DNA of 64,000 nt from Pontibacter oryzae (GCF_003576375.1 NZ_QWGE01000004.1:372001-436000); one strand, 5' to 3'; positions 34,195 through 43,254 are shown, counted from the first letter of the stretch. Translations and numbers: made by a program. The notes: generated from the letters alone by a model not told the origin.

Positions 34195-35823
34195 ATGGAT
34201 ATTGAATTCAACAAGAACGAAGACGCACTGAAGCAGCTTACCTTTCAGCTGCAAAGCAAACTGAAAAAAGTATACTTGGGCGGTGGCGAGAAACGCATCG
34301 AGAAAGAACACAAGAAAGGCAAGATGACCGCCCGCGAGCGCATTGCTTACCTGCTGGATGAAGGTACAGAGTTTCTGGAGATAGGCGCCTTTGCCGGCGA
34401 AGGCATGTACGAGGAAGTTGGAGGTTGCCCTAGCGGAGGCGTGGTAACCGGCATTGGCTACATTAAAGGCCGCCAGTGTGTGGTAGTTGCCAACGATGCC
34501 ACTGTAAAGGCCGGTGCCTGGTTCCCGATCACGGCCAAGAAAAACCTGCGCGCCCAGGAAATTTCTATCGAAAACAAACTGCCAATTGTATATCTGGTAG
34601 ATAGCGCTGGCGTGTTTCTGCCGATGCAAGACGAGATCTTCCCGGATAAGGAGCACTTCGGGCGGATGTTCCGTAACAACGCCGTGATGAGCTCGATGGG
34701 CATTGTGCAGATCGCCGCCATTATGGGTAGCTGCGTGGCAGGCGGTGCTTACCTGCCCATCATGAGCGATGAGGCGCTGATCGTAGAAGGTACAGGATCT
34801 GTTTTCCTGGCCGGGTCATACTTGGTGAAATCTGCCATTGGCGAGAGCATTGATAACGAAACGCTGGGCGGCGCTACCACGCACTCGGAAATCTCCGGTG
34901 TAACAGACTATAAGTGCAAGGATGATAAAGAAGCGCTAGATCATATCCGAAACATCTTCGATAAGATGGGCGAGAAGCCGAAGGCTGGTTTTAGCCGCAC
35001 AGCACCAGCAGCCCCGGCACAAAATCAAAAAGAGATTTACGGGTTGCTGCCATCTGACCGCGTGAAGCCATACAACATGATGGATATTATTGAGCGGCTA
35101 GTGGATAACTCAGAATTTGAGCCCTACAAAGAGCTATATGGCCAAACGCTTATCTGCGGCCTTGCCCGCATTGACGGTTGGGCAGTAGGTATTGTGGCTA
35201 ACCAGCGCAAGATCATGAAAAGCAAGAAAGGCGAGATGCAGATGGGTGGCGTTATCTACTCCGACTCAGCAGACAAAGCCGCCCGCTTTATCATGAACTG
35301 CAATCAGAAGAAAATCCCGTTGGTGTTTCTGCAGGATGTTTCCGGATTTATGGTAGGCAGCAAATCGGAACACGGTGGCATTATTAAGGACGGTGCCAAA
35401 ATGGTAAGTGCCATGTCTAACTCGGTGGTGCCTAAATTTACCATACTTATCGGTAACAGCTACGGCGCAGGCAACTATGCCATGTGCGGGAAAGCCTACG
35501 ACCCGCGCCTGATCTACGCCTGGCCTACGGCCCAGTTGGCTGTAATGAGCGGTGCGGCGGCGGCAAACACGCTGTTGCAGATACAGGTATCGGCCCTGAA
35601 AGCCAAAGGCGAGGAAATTACACCGGAGGCAGAGAAGGAATTGTTGGAGCGCATCACAAACAAGTATAACGAGGAGCTTTCGCCATACTATGCGGCCGCG
35701 CGCCTGTGGGTAGATGGCATTATAGACCCGCTGGAAACCCGCAAGGTAATCTCGATGGGCATAGAGGCTGCAAACCATGCGCCAATCGAAAAACCATACA
35801 ACGTGGGTGTTATCCAGACGTGA
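34195..35823 (+). CDS. Acyl-CoA carboxylase, carboxyltransferase (beta) subunit
   Basis: 542 residues, two-domain crotonase-fold carboxyltransferase. ARERIAYLLDEGTEFLEIGA opens the N-domain, and CVAGGAYLPIMSDEALIVEG forms an oxyanion region. TGSVFLAGSYLVKSAIGE and GNSYGAGNYAMCGKAYDPR resemble methylcrotonyl-CoA carboxylase beta more than propionyl-CoA carboxylase. It would transfer carboxyl from biotin to a branched or short acyl-CoA. No biotin-carboxylase alpha subunit is adjacent; it must come from elsewhere. Followed by a small inverted repeat, then SirB1. Confidence 0.93.
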   Translation: MDIEFNKNEDALKQLTFQLQSKLKKVYLGGGEKRIEKEHKKGKMTARERIAYLLDEGTEFLEIGAFAGEGMYEEVGGCPSGGVVTGIGYIKGRQCVVVANDATVKAGAWFPITAKKNLRAQEISIENKLPIVYLVDSAGVFLPMQDEIFPDKEHFGRMFRNNAVMSSMGIVQIAAIMGSCVAGGAYLPIMSDEALIVEGTGSVFLAGSYLVKSAIGESIDNETLGGATTHSEISGVTDYKCKDDKEALDHIRNIFDKMGEKPKAGFSRTAPAAPAQNQKEIYGLLPSDRVKPYNMMDIIERLVDNSEFEPYKELYGQTLICGLARIDGWAVGIVANQRKIMKSKKGEMQMGGVIYSDSADKAARFIMNCNQKKIPLVFLQDVSGFMVGSKSEHGGIIKDGAKMVSAMSNSVVPKFTILIGNSYGAGNYAMCGKAYDPRLIYAWPTAQLAVMSGAAAANTLLQIQVSALKAKGEEITPEAEKELLERITNKYNEELSPYYAAARLWVDGIIDPLETRKVISMGIEAANHAPIEKPYNVGVIQT

Positions 35824-35842
35824 GAAAAACTAAAAATTATCA

Positions 35843-35922
35843 ATTAGAAATTAGAAATGGAAGTATAATTAAGTATGGCTCAGATTTGAACTACACAAAA
35901 ACATCAGTTTCTAATTTCTAAT
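35843..35922. repeat. AT-rich inverted repeat with internal tandem
   Basis: ATTAGAAATTAGAAA (35843-35857) is perfectly complementary to TTTCTAATTTCTAAT (35908-35922). Each arm is itself a partial tandem of ATTAGAA. The 50-base loop holds AAGTATA and AAGTATG. Origin and role unknown; could be a small transposable remnant. Confidence 0.5.
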
Positions 35923-35948
35923 CTTGAATTTCCATTTGATTAAGCATA

Positions 35949-36797
35949 GTGACAAAAGGAGAAATAAAGGCCCTTATTTCGCTGTTGGACGACAGTGATT
36001 ATGAAGTGGCACTGCACGTAGAGAAGCAGATAGAGGAGTTGGGCGAAGGGATTATTCCGTTTCTGGAAGAAGAGTGGGAGGAAACCCTGAACAGCGATTT
36101 ACAAAAGAAGATTGAGGACCTGATCCATAACCTGCAGTACGATGGCCTGGGCCGCCGCCTGCGCGAGTGGAAAGACAAAGGTGCCCATGACCTGATTGAG
36201 GGAATGTATCTGGTAAATTCATACTTGTACCCAGACGTAGACTTGGCTAGCATTTCTAAAGCCCTGGACCAGCTATACTTCGACGCCTGGACCCAAATGA
36301 AGGATGAGATGCACCCTTACGACCAGGTGAAAACACTGAATAACGTATTGTTCCGGGAGAAACGCTTTTCGGCAAACACCAAAAACTTTCACTCACCGGC
36401 CAACTCTATGTTACATCTGGTGTTGGAGAGCAAGCGCGGCAACCCTTTAACGCTGTGTGTGATTTACCTAACGCTGGCGCAGCGCCTCAAAATGCCGGTG
36501 TATGGCGTAAATCTGCCCAACCTGTTTATACTTACCTATAAGCTGGATGGTATGCAGTTTTACATCAATGTGTACAACAAGGGCCTCATCCTAAGCAAAG
36601 CTGACATCGACAATTACATTCTGCAGCTCAACCTAAACCCTATCGATATCTTTTATGAGCCCTGTGCAAACCTGGATATCGTGAAGCGCGCGCTCCGCAA
36701 CCTGGCCTTCTCGTTCGAGAAGATGGATGACCCAGAGAAAGCCACAGAAGTTAACAAACTGCTGGACGCCCTTACGGATGAGGACATGCCGATTTAA
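35949..36797 (+). CDS. SirB1/transglutaminase-like protein
   Basis: 282 residues from GTG. The N-terminal helical repeat (LISLLDDSDYEVALHVEKQI) is HEAT-like. The SirB1 core includes LHLVLESKRGNPLTLCVIYL with the catalytic-type Cys and VYGVNLPNLFILTYKL. The terminal part has tetratricopeptide-like helices (NLAFSFEKMDDPEKATEVNK). Members are peptidase-like or scaffold proteins of uncertain activity. Closed by a very strong bidirectional terminator. Confidence 0.85.
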   Translation: MTKGEIKALISLLDDSDYEVALHVEKQIEELGEGIIPFLEEEWEETLNSDLQKKIEDLIHNLQYDGLGRRLREWKDKGAHDLIEGMYLVNSYLYPDVDLASISKALDQLYFDAWTQMKDEMHPYDQVKTLNNVLFREKRFSANTKNFHSPANSMLHLVLESKRGNPLTLCVIYLTLAQRLKMPVYGVNLPNLFILTYKLDGMQFYINVYNKGLILSKADIDNYILQLNLNPIDIFYEPCANLDIVKRALRNLAFSFEKMDDPEKATEVNKLLDALTDEDMPI

Positions 36798-36816
36798 AGC
36801 TAAGTATATATCATAA

Positions 36817-36857
36817 GCAAAACGGCCACCCGATATTATATCGGGTGGCCGTTTTGC
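36817..36857. terminator. Perfect bidirectional terminator
   Basis: 20-base arms (GCAAAACGGCCACCCGATAT and its complement) with a single-base loop, between convergent SirB1 and redoxin genes. Confidence 0.93.
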
Positions 36858-36874
36858 TTGGGTAAAAAGTAAGC

Positions 36875-37456
36875 TTAGTATTTTTTAATCAGGCAGCCCG
36901 TTACACGCTTATCGCTCGGCGATACATTGCGGTTTGCAAGCACCTCATCAATAACATTCTTTAAGTAAAAGTTTTTAACAGCGCTTTCCATTTGCGGGTT
37001 ATCGTCAATGCTGCCTTTATACTTTAGAGTAAAGTTACCGTTATCATTGTGCAGCACAAAAACCTCTGGTGTCTTCATTGCGCCAAATTGCGTGCTAATG
37101 GCTTGGCCCTCATCGGCAAGGTATGGGCGGTATTGTTTTGCAGCCATATCCTGAAGGGTTTCGCCAGTGTCGCCGGCGCCAGGGTTGATAAAAATAAACT
37201 GCACGCCTTTGGCTCCATAGCTGCCGGCCAGGTTTAATAATCGGCTTTCATACATCTTAGCGTAGGCGCACTGGTTGTTAGTAAACACAAGCACTACTGT
37301 TTTGGCATTCGTAAAATTGCTAAGTGAAACGCTTTGGTTCTGGGCGCTCTTCAACGTAAAATCCGCCACTTTATCGCCTAGCTGATATCCGCCAGACTGT
37401 GCAAAAACACTGGCTGAGAACAGAAGAGTTGTAAGAAGAGAGGCTACGTATTTCAT
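36875..37456 (-). CDS. Secreted redoxin (AhpC/TSA, thioredoxin fold) with one N-terminal active Cys
   Basis: 193 residues with signal MKYVASLLTTLLFSASVFA. The thioredoxin fold is seen in LGDKVADFTLKSAQNQSVSL and VVLVFTNNQCAYAKMYESRL. The active region has a single Cys63; the second position of a CxxC is Ala-Tyr-Ala, as in CPYA-type peroxiredoxin-like proteins. The only other Cys is at 188 near the end and could resolve it. Periplasmic peroxidase or thiol protein. Overlaps the upstream PPTase gene by 4 bases. Confidence 0.87.
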   Translation of the reverse strand: MKYVASLLTTLLFSASVFAQSGGYQLGDKVADFTLKSAQNQSVSLSNFTNAKTVVLVFTNNQCAYAKMYESRLLNLAGSYGAKGVQFIFINPGAGDTGETLQDMAAKQYRPYLADEGQAISTQFGAMKTPEVFVLHNDNGNFTLKYKGSIDDNPQMESAVKNFYLKNVIDEVLANRNVSPSDKRVTGCLIKKY

Positions 37457-38118
37457 GGCTTTTTTGAGTTAATTGCTTGGTCAGGAGCCTTGTCTATGCA
37501 ATAGGTTAGTACATGCTCGTGCAGCGTGTCGTGGTAAATCCGATACAATTTAGAAAAATTTTCGGTTTGCACACGGCCTTGCAGCACATTAGGTTCATCA
37601 GTGGGGGCTACCCCCAAGTTCTCCTTAAACACTAGCCGTTTCCGGCTATACAGCTTATACAAGGTTTCCTTAGCGCTCCAGTACAGACAGGTTTCGCGTT
37701 CATCGGCCAACGTATAGTTTTTCTCTTCGTCCGTCAGAAACTTCTCCTGCACACGCAGCGCTTTCGGTGATACTAGTTCAATATCTATGCCAACCTCATA
37801 CTTATCGGAGAGTATAACGGCGGCCAACTTAGGCGAGTGCGAAATAGACACATGAAAGCGCGAATCAGGAAAGTATGGCTTGCCGTATTGGTTCCGTAGC
37901 AGCTGCAACGGTAGCGGGGTAAACTCTTCCAGAACTCTGTAAACGAGCACTCGGCTGGCCAGCCACTCGCGCTGCCTTTTGGCGTGCACCTGTGCCAACC
38001 GTTGGTCTATGGCAACATAGCCGGGCAATGCCTCCCGCAGCTCTTCCAACGTTTCGGTAAGCTCCCAAAAGCCAATCTTAGTATGCGGGTCTAATGTGTT
38101 AATGTGTAGCAGGGGCAT
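37453..38118 (-). CDS. 4'-phosphopantetheinyl transferase (Sfp/AcpS superfamily)
   Basis: 221 residues from the ATG at 38118; a TTG at 38124 is an alternative. Catalytic blocks: FHVSISHS, VGIDIE (Mg-binding Asp and Glu) and YWSAKETLYKLYSRK (Glu and Lys). It moves phosphopantetheine from CoA to carrier proteins such as ACP. The double length and motif spacing fit the Sfp type, which acts on polyketide or fatty-acid carriers. Coupled to the redoxin gene by a 4-base overlap (ATGA). Confidence 0.92.
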   Translation of the reverse strand: MPLLHINTLDPHTKIGFWELTETLEELREALPGYVAIDQRLAQVHAKRQREWLASRVLVYRVLEEFTPLPLQLLRNQYGKPYFPDSRFHVSISHSPKLAAVILSDKYEVGIDIELVSPKALRVQEKFLTDEEKNYTLADERETCLYWSAKETLYKLYSRKRLVFKENLGVAPTDEPNVLQGRVQTENFSKLYRIYHDTLHEHVLTYCIDKAPDQAINSKKP

Positions 38119-38227
38119 AGGCAATATTCTGCGTTAGCAGTGGTTTTAGAAGTATAGGCACGGCTGGTTAAGCGTAATTGTTGTAAATTTAGATGATTTT
38201 TCAATGAAGACTAGAGCATAAGCCACT

Positions 38228-39160
38228 ATGGCGAGTAAAGTACAAATACAGAAAGTAGCAACCCTTACTGGCCACCGCGACAGTGTGTATACGTTAGCGC
38301 CGTCAGATAGGGAGCAGGTTTTTTTCTCTGCCGCCGGCGATGGCATGGTGGTAGCCTGGAACCTGCAAGACCCCGAAAACGGCGAACTGATAGCCCGTGT
38401 AAGCACTTCTGTGTATGCCCTGCGCTACGTGCCGGAGCGCCACCTGCTGCTGATCGGCCAAAACCAGGAAGGCCTGCAGGTGATCGACCTTAAGAGTAAG
38501 CAAATCCTGAAGTCGGTGGCTTTACCCAAAACGGCCATTTTCGATATACTTTATACTTCCCAGGAAGGCAAAGTATACGTTGGCATGGGCAATGGGGCCA
38601 TTTGCATACTGGATGGAGAAACGTTTGAGTTGCAAACCATTATCAGGAAATCGGAACAGAGCGTGCGCTGCTTGGCTTACAATAAGTTTACCCATGAGGT
38701 GGCAGCCGGCTACAGCGATAACAAAATACGCGTGTTTGATGCCACAAGTATGGCACTAAAGTATGAGCTTGTCTCGCATACTAACTCAGTGTTCAGCGTG
38801 GTTTACTCCCCGGATGGCAAGCTGCTGCTCAGCACTGGCCGCGATGCCCACTTACGGGTATGGGAGGTAGAGAAAAGCTATACCGAGCGCGGTTACGTAA
38901 TTGCGCACATGTATACCGTAAACCACATTACTTACAGCCCCGACGGCCAGTATTTTGCCACCTGCAGCATGGATAAATCCATAAAAGTATGGGATGCGCA
39001 AAGCTTTAAATTGCTGAAAGTGATAGACAAAGTGAGGCACGCCAGCCACGGCACCTCGGTAAATAAATTATTTTGGTCGGCTCATCAGAATCAGTTAGTT
39101 TCGTGTAGCGATGACCGCACCATTTCGGTTTGGGATATAAATTTAGGTTTTGAGTTATGA
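38228..39160 (+). CDS. WD40 repeat protein
   Basis: 310 residues forming one seven-bladed propeller. Repeat ends are visible as VVAWNLQD, RVWEVEKS, KVWDAQSF and SVWDINLG, with GHRD/SPDGK-type turns (TGHRDSV, SPDGKLL, SPDGQYF). No signal peptide, so a cytoplasmic scaffold. Its stop overlaps the start of the DivIVA gene (ATGA), and folB follows, suggesting a coordinated unit at the cell pole or septum. Confidence 0.93.
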   Translation: MASKVQIQKVATLTGHRDSVYTLAPSDREQVFFSAAGDGMVVAWNLQDPENGELIARVSTSVYALRYVPERHLLLIGQNQEGLQVIDLKSKQILKSVALPKTAIFDILYTSQEGKVYVGMGNGAICILDGETFELQTIIRKSEQSVRCLAYNKFTHEVAAGYSDNKIRVFDATSMALKYELVSHTNSVFSVVYSPDGKLLLSTGRDAHLRVWEVEKSYTERGYVIAHMYTVNHITYSPDGQYFATCSMDKSIKVWDAQSFKLLKVIDKVRHASHGTSVNKLFWSAHQNQLVSCSDDRTISVWDINLGFEL

Positions 39161-40137
39161 AGATTACACCATTAGAGATCAGGCAAAAAACATTTGAGAA
39201 GGCTTTCAGAGGGTTAGATAAGGATGATGTAAATGCATTTTTGCTAACGCTCTCGCAGGAATGGGAAAGGTTGCAGGATGAGAACAAAGATCTGCGCATG
39301 AAGCTGGATGCCTCTCATCGTGAGACACAGAAGCTGCGCGAAGTGGAATCATCGCTTTACAAAACCTTAAAAACCGCCGAAGATACAGGAAATAGCATTC
39401 TGGAGCAGGCCAAAAAATCAGCGGAGCTGCAGGTGCGCGAGTCTGAGCTGAAAGCCGATGAATTGCTGAACCAAGCCCGCAATGAGGCCCGCCAGATGCT
39501 GGAAGAGTCCAAAAAGCAGTCGGAGCGTGTGATCATGGAAATGCAGCAGCAGGTGAAAGCCCTGGATCAGGACTGCCAGCGCATGGAAAGCTACCTTGAC
39601 CACCTGATACGCGACCTGCGCCACCTGGCTAATGAGGCAATTGAGAACGCCGAGAAAGCCAAGGCAAAACCTAAAGCCGGTACACACAGTATTCTTTCAA
39701 AAGCAGCCAACACCGAAGTAGAAAGTTCGGAGCTGCTCAAAAAACTGAAAGATATGCAAACAACGACAGCAGATACCAAACCATACCAATTAGCGGAGTC
39801 TACGGCTGCCAACGCGCCTGTAGCCGTAATCAGCAACGGAAACGGCTATGACCCTATGGGCGACCCTGCCCCGGACGTAACACAGCCGCAGCGCGAAATG
39901 CCGCAACCAACAACACCGGTGCCAAATATCCCGGCCCCGGAAATAGAGCAGCCTGAGCCGGATTATCCGGGTCGTGTGCCAGCGCCGGACATCGAGCAGC
40001 CAATACCTGATATACAGCCTGTAACCCCTGAAACGCCTGAGATACAGCCACCGATGACGGAACCATCGCGCAACAACTACGCCTCTAACGGCGCGGTGAA
40101 GCAAGGTTCTGGTTCTTTCTTTGATGAGATAGGCTAA
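39157..40137 (+). CDS. DivIVA-domain coiled-coil protein
   Basis: 326 residues. The N-terminal DivIVA motif MKITPLEIRQKTFEKAFRGL with LDKDDVNAFL binds curved membrane. A long coiled coil from about 28 to 170 is rich in Glu, Gln and Leu. The last 120 residues are Pro/Glu rich with repeats of PDIEQP and PxxPEIQPP. DivIVA proteins organise poles and septa. Bacteroidota versions are little studied. Overlaps the WD40 gene by 4 bases, and folB starts 8 bases later. Confidence 0.9.
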   Translation: MKITPLEIRQKTFEKAFRGLDKDDVNAFLLTLSQEWERLQDENKDLRMKLDASHRETQKLREVESSLYKTLKTAEDTGNSILEQAKKSAELQVRESELKADELLNQARNEARQMLEESKKQSERVIMEMQQQVKALDQDCQRMESYLDHLIRDLRHLANEAIENAEKAKAKPKAGTHSILSKAANTEVESSELLKKLKDMQTTTADTKPYQLAESTAANAPVAVISNGNGYDPMGDPAPDVTQPQREMPQPTTPVPNIPAPEIEQPEPDYPGRVPAPDIEQPIPDIQPVTPETPEIQPPMTEPSRNNYASNGAVKQGSGSFFDEIG

Positions 40138-40144
40138 GCTGGGA

Positions 40145-40501
40145 ATGGGACAGATTACATTGGAAGGCATGGAGTTTTTTGCCTTCCATGGGTATTACGA
40201 CGAAGAACAGAAGATCGGCAACAAGTATGGCATAGACCTGGTGATAAACACCGACCTGCGCCGCGCTGCCGAAACTGATAACTTGGACGAAACTGTAAAC
40301 TACGAAGTGCTGTATGCGCTGGTGCTGGAAGAAATGAAAACGCCAGCCCGCCTGCTCGAGCACCTCGGCCACCGCATCATCGACAAAGTATACGACAAGT
40401 TTCCATTTGTGCAGTCGGTGAAGGTGAATGTGTACAAGTTTAACCCACCCCTTGGAGGCATTTGCAAATGGGCAAAAGTTAGCCTGGAGGAAGCACGCTA
40501 A
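40145..40501 (+). CDS. folB: Dihydroneopterin aldolase
   Basis: 118 residues, the usual size. Folate enzyme splitting dihydroneopterin to 6-hydroxymethyl-dihydropterin. ITLEGMEFFAFHGYYDEEQKIG opens the protein, a central NYEVLYALVLEEM helix and LLEHLGHRIID follow, and KVNVYKFNPPLGG ends it. Same direction and 8 bases after the DivIVA gene, though in a different pathway. Confidence 0.95.
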   Translation: MGQITLEGMEFFAFHGYYDEEQKIGNKYGIDLVINTDLRRAAETDNLDETVNYEVLYALVLEEMKTPARLLEHLGHRIIDKVYDKFPFVQSVKVNVYKFNPPLGGICKWAKVSLEEAR

Positions 40502-40565
40502 AAGATTGATTTATTAAAGGCAGCTGGTTCAGAAATGGGCTAGCTGTTTTTGTTTATACTATACC

Positions 40566-41228
40566 TCAAAAGCCTGCCTTCCCGTTCAGTTCTTTATAAA
40601 GATGTTCTTGAAGTTGCCCAAATTCTTCTTTGCTGTAAGTCTGTGCAATTGAGTTGTTGCCCAAACGGTATATATAATCGCAGGTAGAAGAGAGGGTTTC
40701 GAAAATGTGGGAAGTGAGCAAGATAGTTTTGCTTAGCTTGATATCGGATATGATTCGCTTTACTAGCCAAATGCTCTCTAGGTCCAAACCGTTGAACGGC
40801 TCATCGAGCAGGAGCACAGGCTTATCCTGTAGCAGAATGCCCAGCAGTGCCAGTTTCTTCTTCATACCTGTTGAGTAACCCTCTATTAAATTGCCTAAAG
40901 GGAGCTTAAACACACTGTTCCATATTTCATAATCATGCGGGCTACTGTTACGGAAAAGCCGCAGATACTCTTGGCCAGTTATGTTGCTATAGAAAAAAAT
41001 ATCCGTTTCGAGGTAAGATATGTGCATTTTGTTGAGCCCGGTGCCTTGGTACAAAACCTCACCAGTAGAGGGTTTAATAAAACCGAAAAGGGTATTAAGC
41101 AAAGTAGTTTTGCCTGTACCATTTAATCCAACAATGCCGTGTACCTTGCCTGTTTCAAAACAAGCGTCTACATTTTTCAGCACAACCTGCTGGTTAAAAG
41201 ACACACTGAGGTTATGAATTGAAATCAT
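40566..41228 (-). CDS. ABC transporter ATP-binding protein
   Basis: 220 residues. Walker A VGLNGTGKTTL (about 33-43), signature YSTGMKKKLALLG and Walker B VLLLDEPFNGLD, plus the His of LLTSHIFETLS. It energises export by the neighbouring membrane protein, whose gene overlaps its start by 17 bases. Substrate unknown. The region is AT richer than its neighbours. Confidence 0.92.
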   Translation of the reverse strand: MISIHNLSVSFNQQVVLKNVDACFETGKVHGIVGLNGTGKTTLLNTLFGFIKPSTGEVLYQGTGLNKMHISYLETDIFFYSNITGQEYLRLFRNSSPHDYEIWNSVFKLPLGNLIEGYSTGMKKKLALLGILLQDKPVLLLDEPFNGLDLESIWLVKRIISDIKLSKTILLTSHIFETLSSTCDYIYRLGNNSIAQTYSKEEFGQLQEHLYKELNGKAGF

Positions 41229-42168
41229 GAAGAAAAGGATTAAGGCGGTAGATTGCTTGTTTATAACTGCGGATGCTACTTATTAATGGGAAAAATATCA
41301 GGAAAGGTAATAAAGGACTTGCCAGATTTAGTGCATTTAGGATAGAAGATGCAGAAGATACTTTCTCGTTTGGCTCATAGTGTGCGTATTTGAGCAACAC
41401 CGAGCTCATTAGCACCAACAGAAACATACTATAAGCAATTAGGATAATTATAAAATGTGTTGGTTGTAATGCAAGGTGCAAGAGTAGTATCGGGACGGTA
41501 AAGATGATGTACTGGAATAGGTGCAGCTTAATTTTATATACTAGAAATTGGCTGGGTTTTTTCTCGAGGATCAACAGCAAGTTGTACGGTTCGCATTCCT
41601 GCAGAAAAGTGCACACGACCAATAGCAGTAGCCACAGCATAAAGAGCGTGGCATAGGGCATAGGAGCTAGGGCTACACCTAAAGTATAAATCAGCAGGAA
41701 AGGAAGGAAGTTCTTTCGCATACCGGCCTTCCACTCAAAGTTTTGGTGGTGAATGAAAGGGTATGGCCTAGCTTTACTTTTCTGCAAACTGCTAATTTGG
41801 AGGTGTGAAATGATTAGCAACAACATTTCTAATGGCAATATCAAAAGCCCTTGCCCCGCAAATAATAGCAGCAGGTGTAATGGTAACAGGAGTAAACTAT
41901 ACTCTACCCAAAATATGAGTTGATGCCGCGCAGCTAAGTGCTGCATGAATCTTATATCAGATCGAGAAGCATGAAGAAGAAGCATGATAACTACAGCACC
42001 TGCTACTAAGACTATGGCAAAAGGATCCTCTTGCAATCTTTGGAACAACCACCAATATAGAAAAATAGCTATGGTAAATAACACAGGTATATGATACCAG
42101 CTAAGACCTTGTAAAGCCCGAACCATCTGTTTGATTCTAATGCTAAAAAGTGCCTGAAGGAGCTCCAA
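41212..42168 (-). CDS. ABC transporter membrane protein (putative permease)
   Basis: 318 residues from TTG at 42168 (ATG at 42126 is also possible). At least seven hydrophobic segments, for example IPVLFTIAIFLYWWLF, IVLVAGAVVIMLLLHA, LLLLPLHLLLLFAGQGLLIL and HFIIILIAYSMFLLVLM. No known permease family is recognisable. Its place before and overlapping the ATPase gene is the only functional evidence. AT-rich region with one AAGTATA copy. Confidence 0.75.
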   Translation of the reverse strand: MELLQALFSIRIKQMVRALQGLSWYHIPVLFTIAIFLYWWLFQRLQEDPFAIVLVAGAVVIMLLLHASRSDIRFMQHLAARHQLIFWVEYSLLLLPLHLLLLFAGQGLLILPLEMLLLIISHLQISSLQKSKARPYPFIHHQNFEWKAGMRKNFLPFLLIYTLGVALAPMPYATLFMLWLLLLVVCTFLQECEPYNLLLILEKKPSQFLVYKIKLHLFQYIIFTVPILLLHLALQPTHFIIILIAYSMFLLVLMSSVLLKYAHYEPNEKVSSASSILNALNLASPLLPFLIFFPLISSIRSYKQAIYRLNPFLHDFNS

Positions 42169-42235
42169 TAGAGTATGAGTTAAGTTTAAGTTTGTGATGA
42201 AGTATAGGCGTGCTGCTATGTCATGAATATAGGTG

Positions 42236-43216
42236 CTACACCAATTTCAACAACTCGGCGGCTGCCGCAAACGCGGATTTCTGGCCGGTTTTTACCGCCT
42301 CGGCGATGCCGGGCAGCTGTTGCTTTACTTGCTGGTGGGCGTAAAAATTTTCTTCAAGGCCCTGCCGGATGGCTTCATACATCCACTGCAGGTTTTGGTC
42401 GCGGCGCTTTTGCTGGAAGAAGCCATTCTGTTGCGTGAGTTCGAGGTAATCCGAAATAGTGCCCCAAATGTCTGGCAGGCCGGTTTGCTTTAAGGCAGAG
42501 CAGGTGCTTACCTGCGGCAGCCAGCCCGAGGCGGCCATCGGGTACAAATGCAGTGCGTTCTGGTACTCAGCTTTGGCAACTCTAGCCTTGTCAATGTTAG
42601 AGCCATCGGATTTTGTAATAGCTATGGCATCAGCCATTTCCATAATGCCGCGCTTAATGCCCTGCAGCTCGTCGCCGGCGCCGGCAAGCATCAGCAGCAA
42701 AAAGAAGTCGACCATGGCATGCACGGCTGTTTCGGATTGGCCCACGCCCACGGTCTCCACAAAAATCACATCAAAGCCAGCGGCCTCGCAAAGTATGATG
42801 CTCTCGCGCGTGCTCCGTGTGACGCCTCCCAACGACTTGCCCGCCGGCGAAGGTCGGATAAAAGCCTGTGGGTTGGTAGATAGCAGCTCCATACGGGTTT
42901 TATCGCCCAGAATACTGCCGCCGGTGCGTTGGCTGGTAGGGTCTATGGCTAGCACAGCCAGCTTTTTGCCCTGCTCCTGAATTACGTAATTGCCGAAGGC
43001 TTCTATAAACGTGCTCTTGCCCACGCCCGGCACGCCGGTAATGCCAATGCGCACCGAGTTACCGGCTTTGGGCAGCACCTGGTTAATTACCTGCTGCGCC
43101 AACTCCTGATCGCTTGGCAGGCGGCTTTCCACCAGGGTTATGGCGCGGCTCAGCATCACGCGGTCACCAGCTAAAATGCCATCTACATACTTATCAGGGC
43201 TGAAACGTTTGGCCAA
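42236..43216 (-). CDS. meaB: Methylmalonyl-CoA mutase-associated GTPase MeaB
   Basis: G3E-type GTPase chaperone that protects and reloads methylmalonyl-CoA mutase with cobalamin. 326 residues from a TTG. P-loop GITGVPGVGKSTF (about 58-70), IDPTSQRTGGSILGDKTRM, FVETVGVGQSE and ITKSDGSN for guanine. Its partner mutase genes lie 6-10 kb away in the same window (mutB, mutA). Confidence 0.95.
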   Translation of the reverse strand: MAKRFSPDKYVDGILAGDRVMLSRAITLVESRLPSDQELAQQVINQVLPKAGNSVRIGITGVPGVGKSTFIEAFGNYVIQEQGKKLAVLAIDPTSQRTGGSILGDKTRMELLSTNPQAFIRPSPAGKSLGGVTRSTRESIILCEAAGFDVIFVETVGVGQSETAVHAMVDFFLLLMLAGAGDELQGIKRGIMEMADAIAITKSDGSNIDKARVAKAEYQNALHLYPMAASGWLPQVSTCSALKQTGLPDIWGTISDYLELTQQNGFFQQKRRDQNLQWMYEAIRQGLEENFYAHQQVKQQLPGIAEAVKTGQKSAFAAAAELLKLV

Positions 43217-43254
43217 GGGAGTCGGGGTTTATTGCTGTAAACAGTTCTTGTTTG

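Noticed and set aside
34195-35823. Calling the gene pccB outright
   Set aside because: Sequence blocks resemble methylcrotonyl-CoA carboxylase at least as well, so only the general subunit is named.
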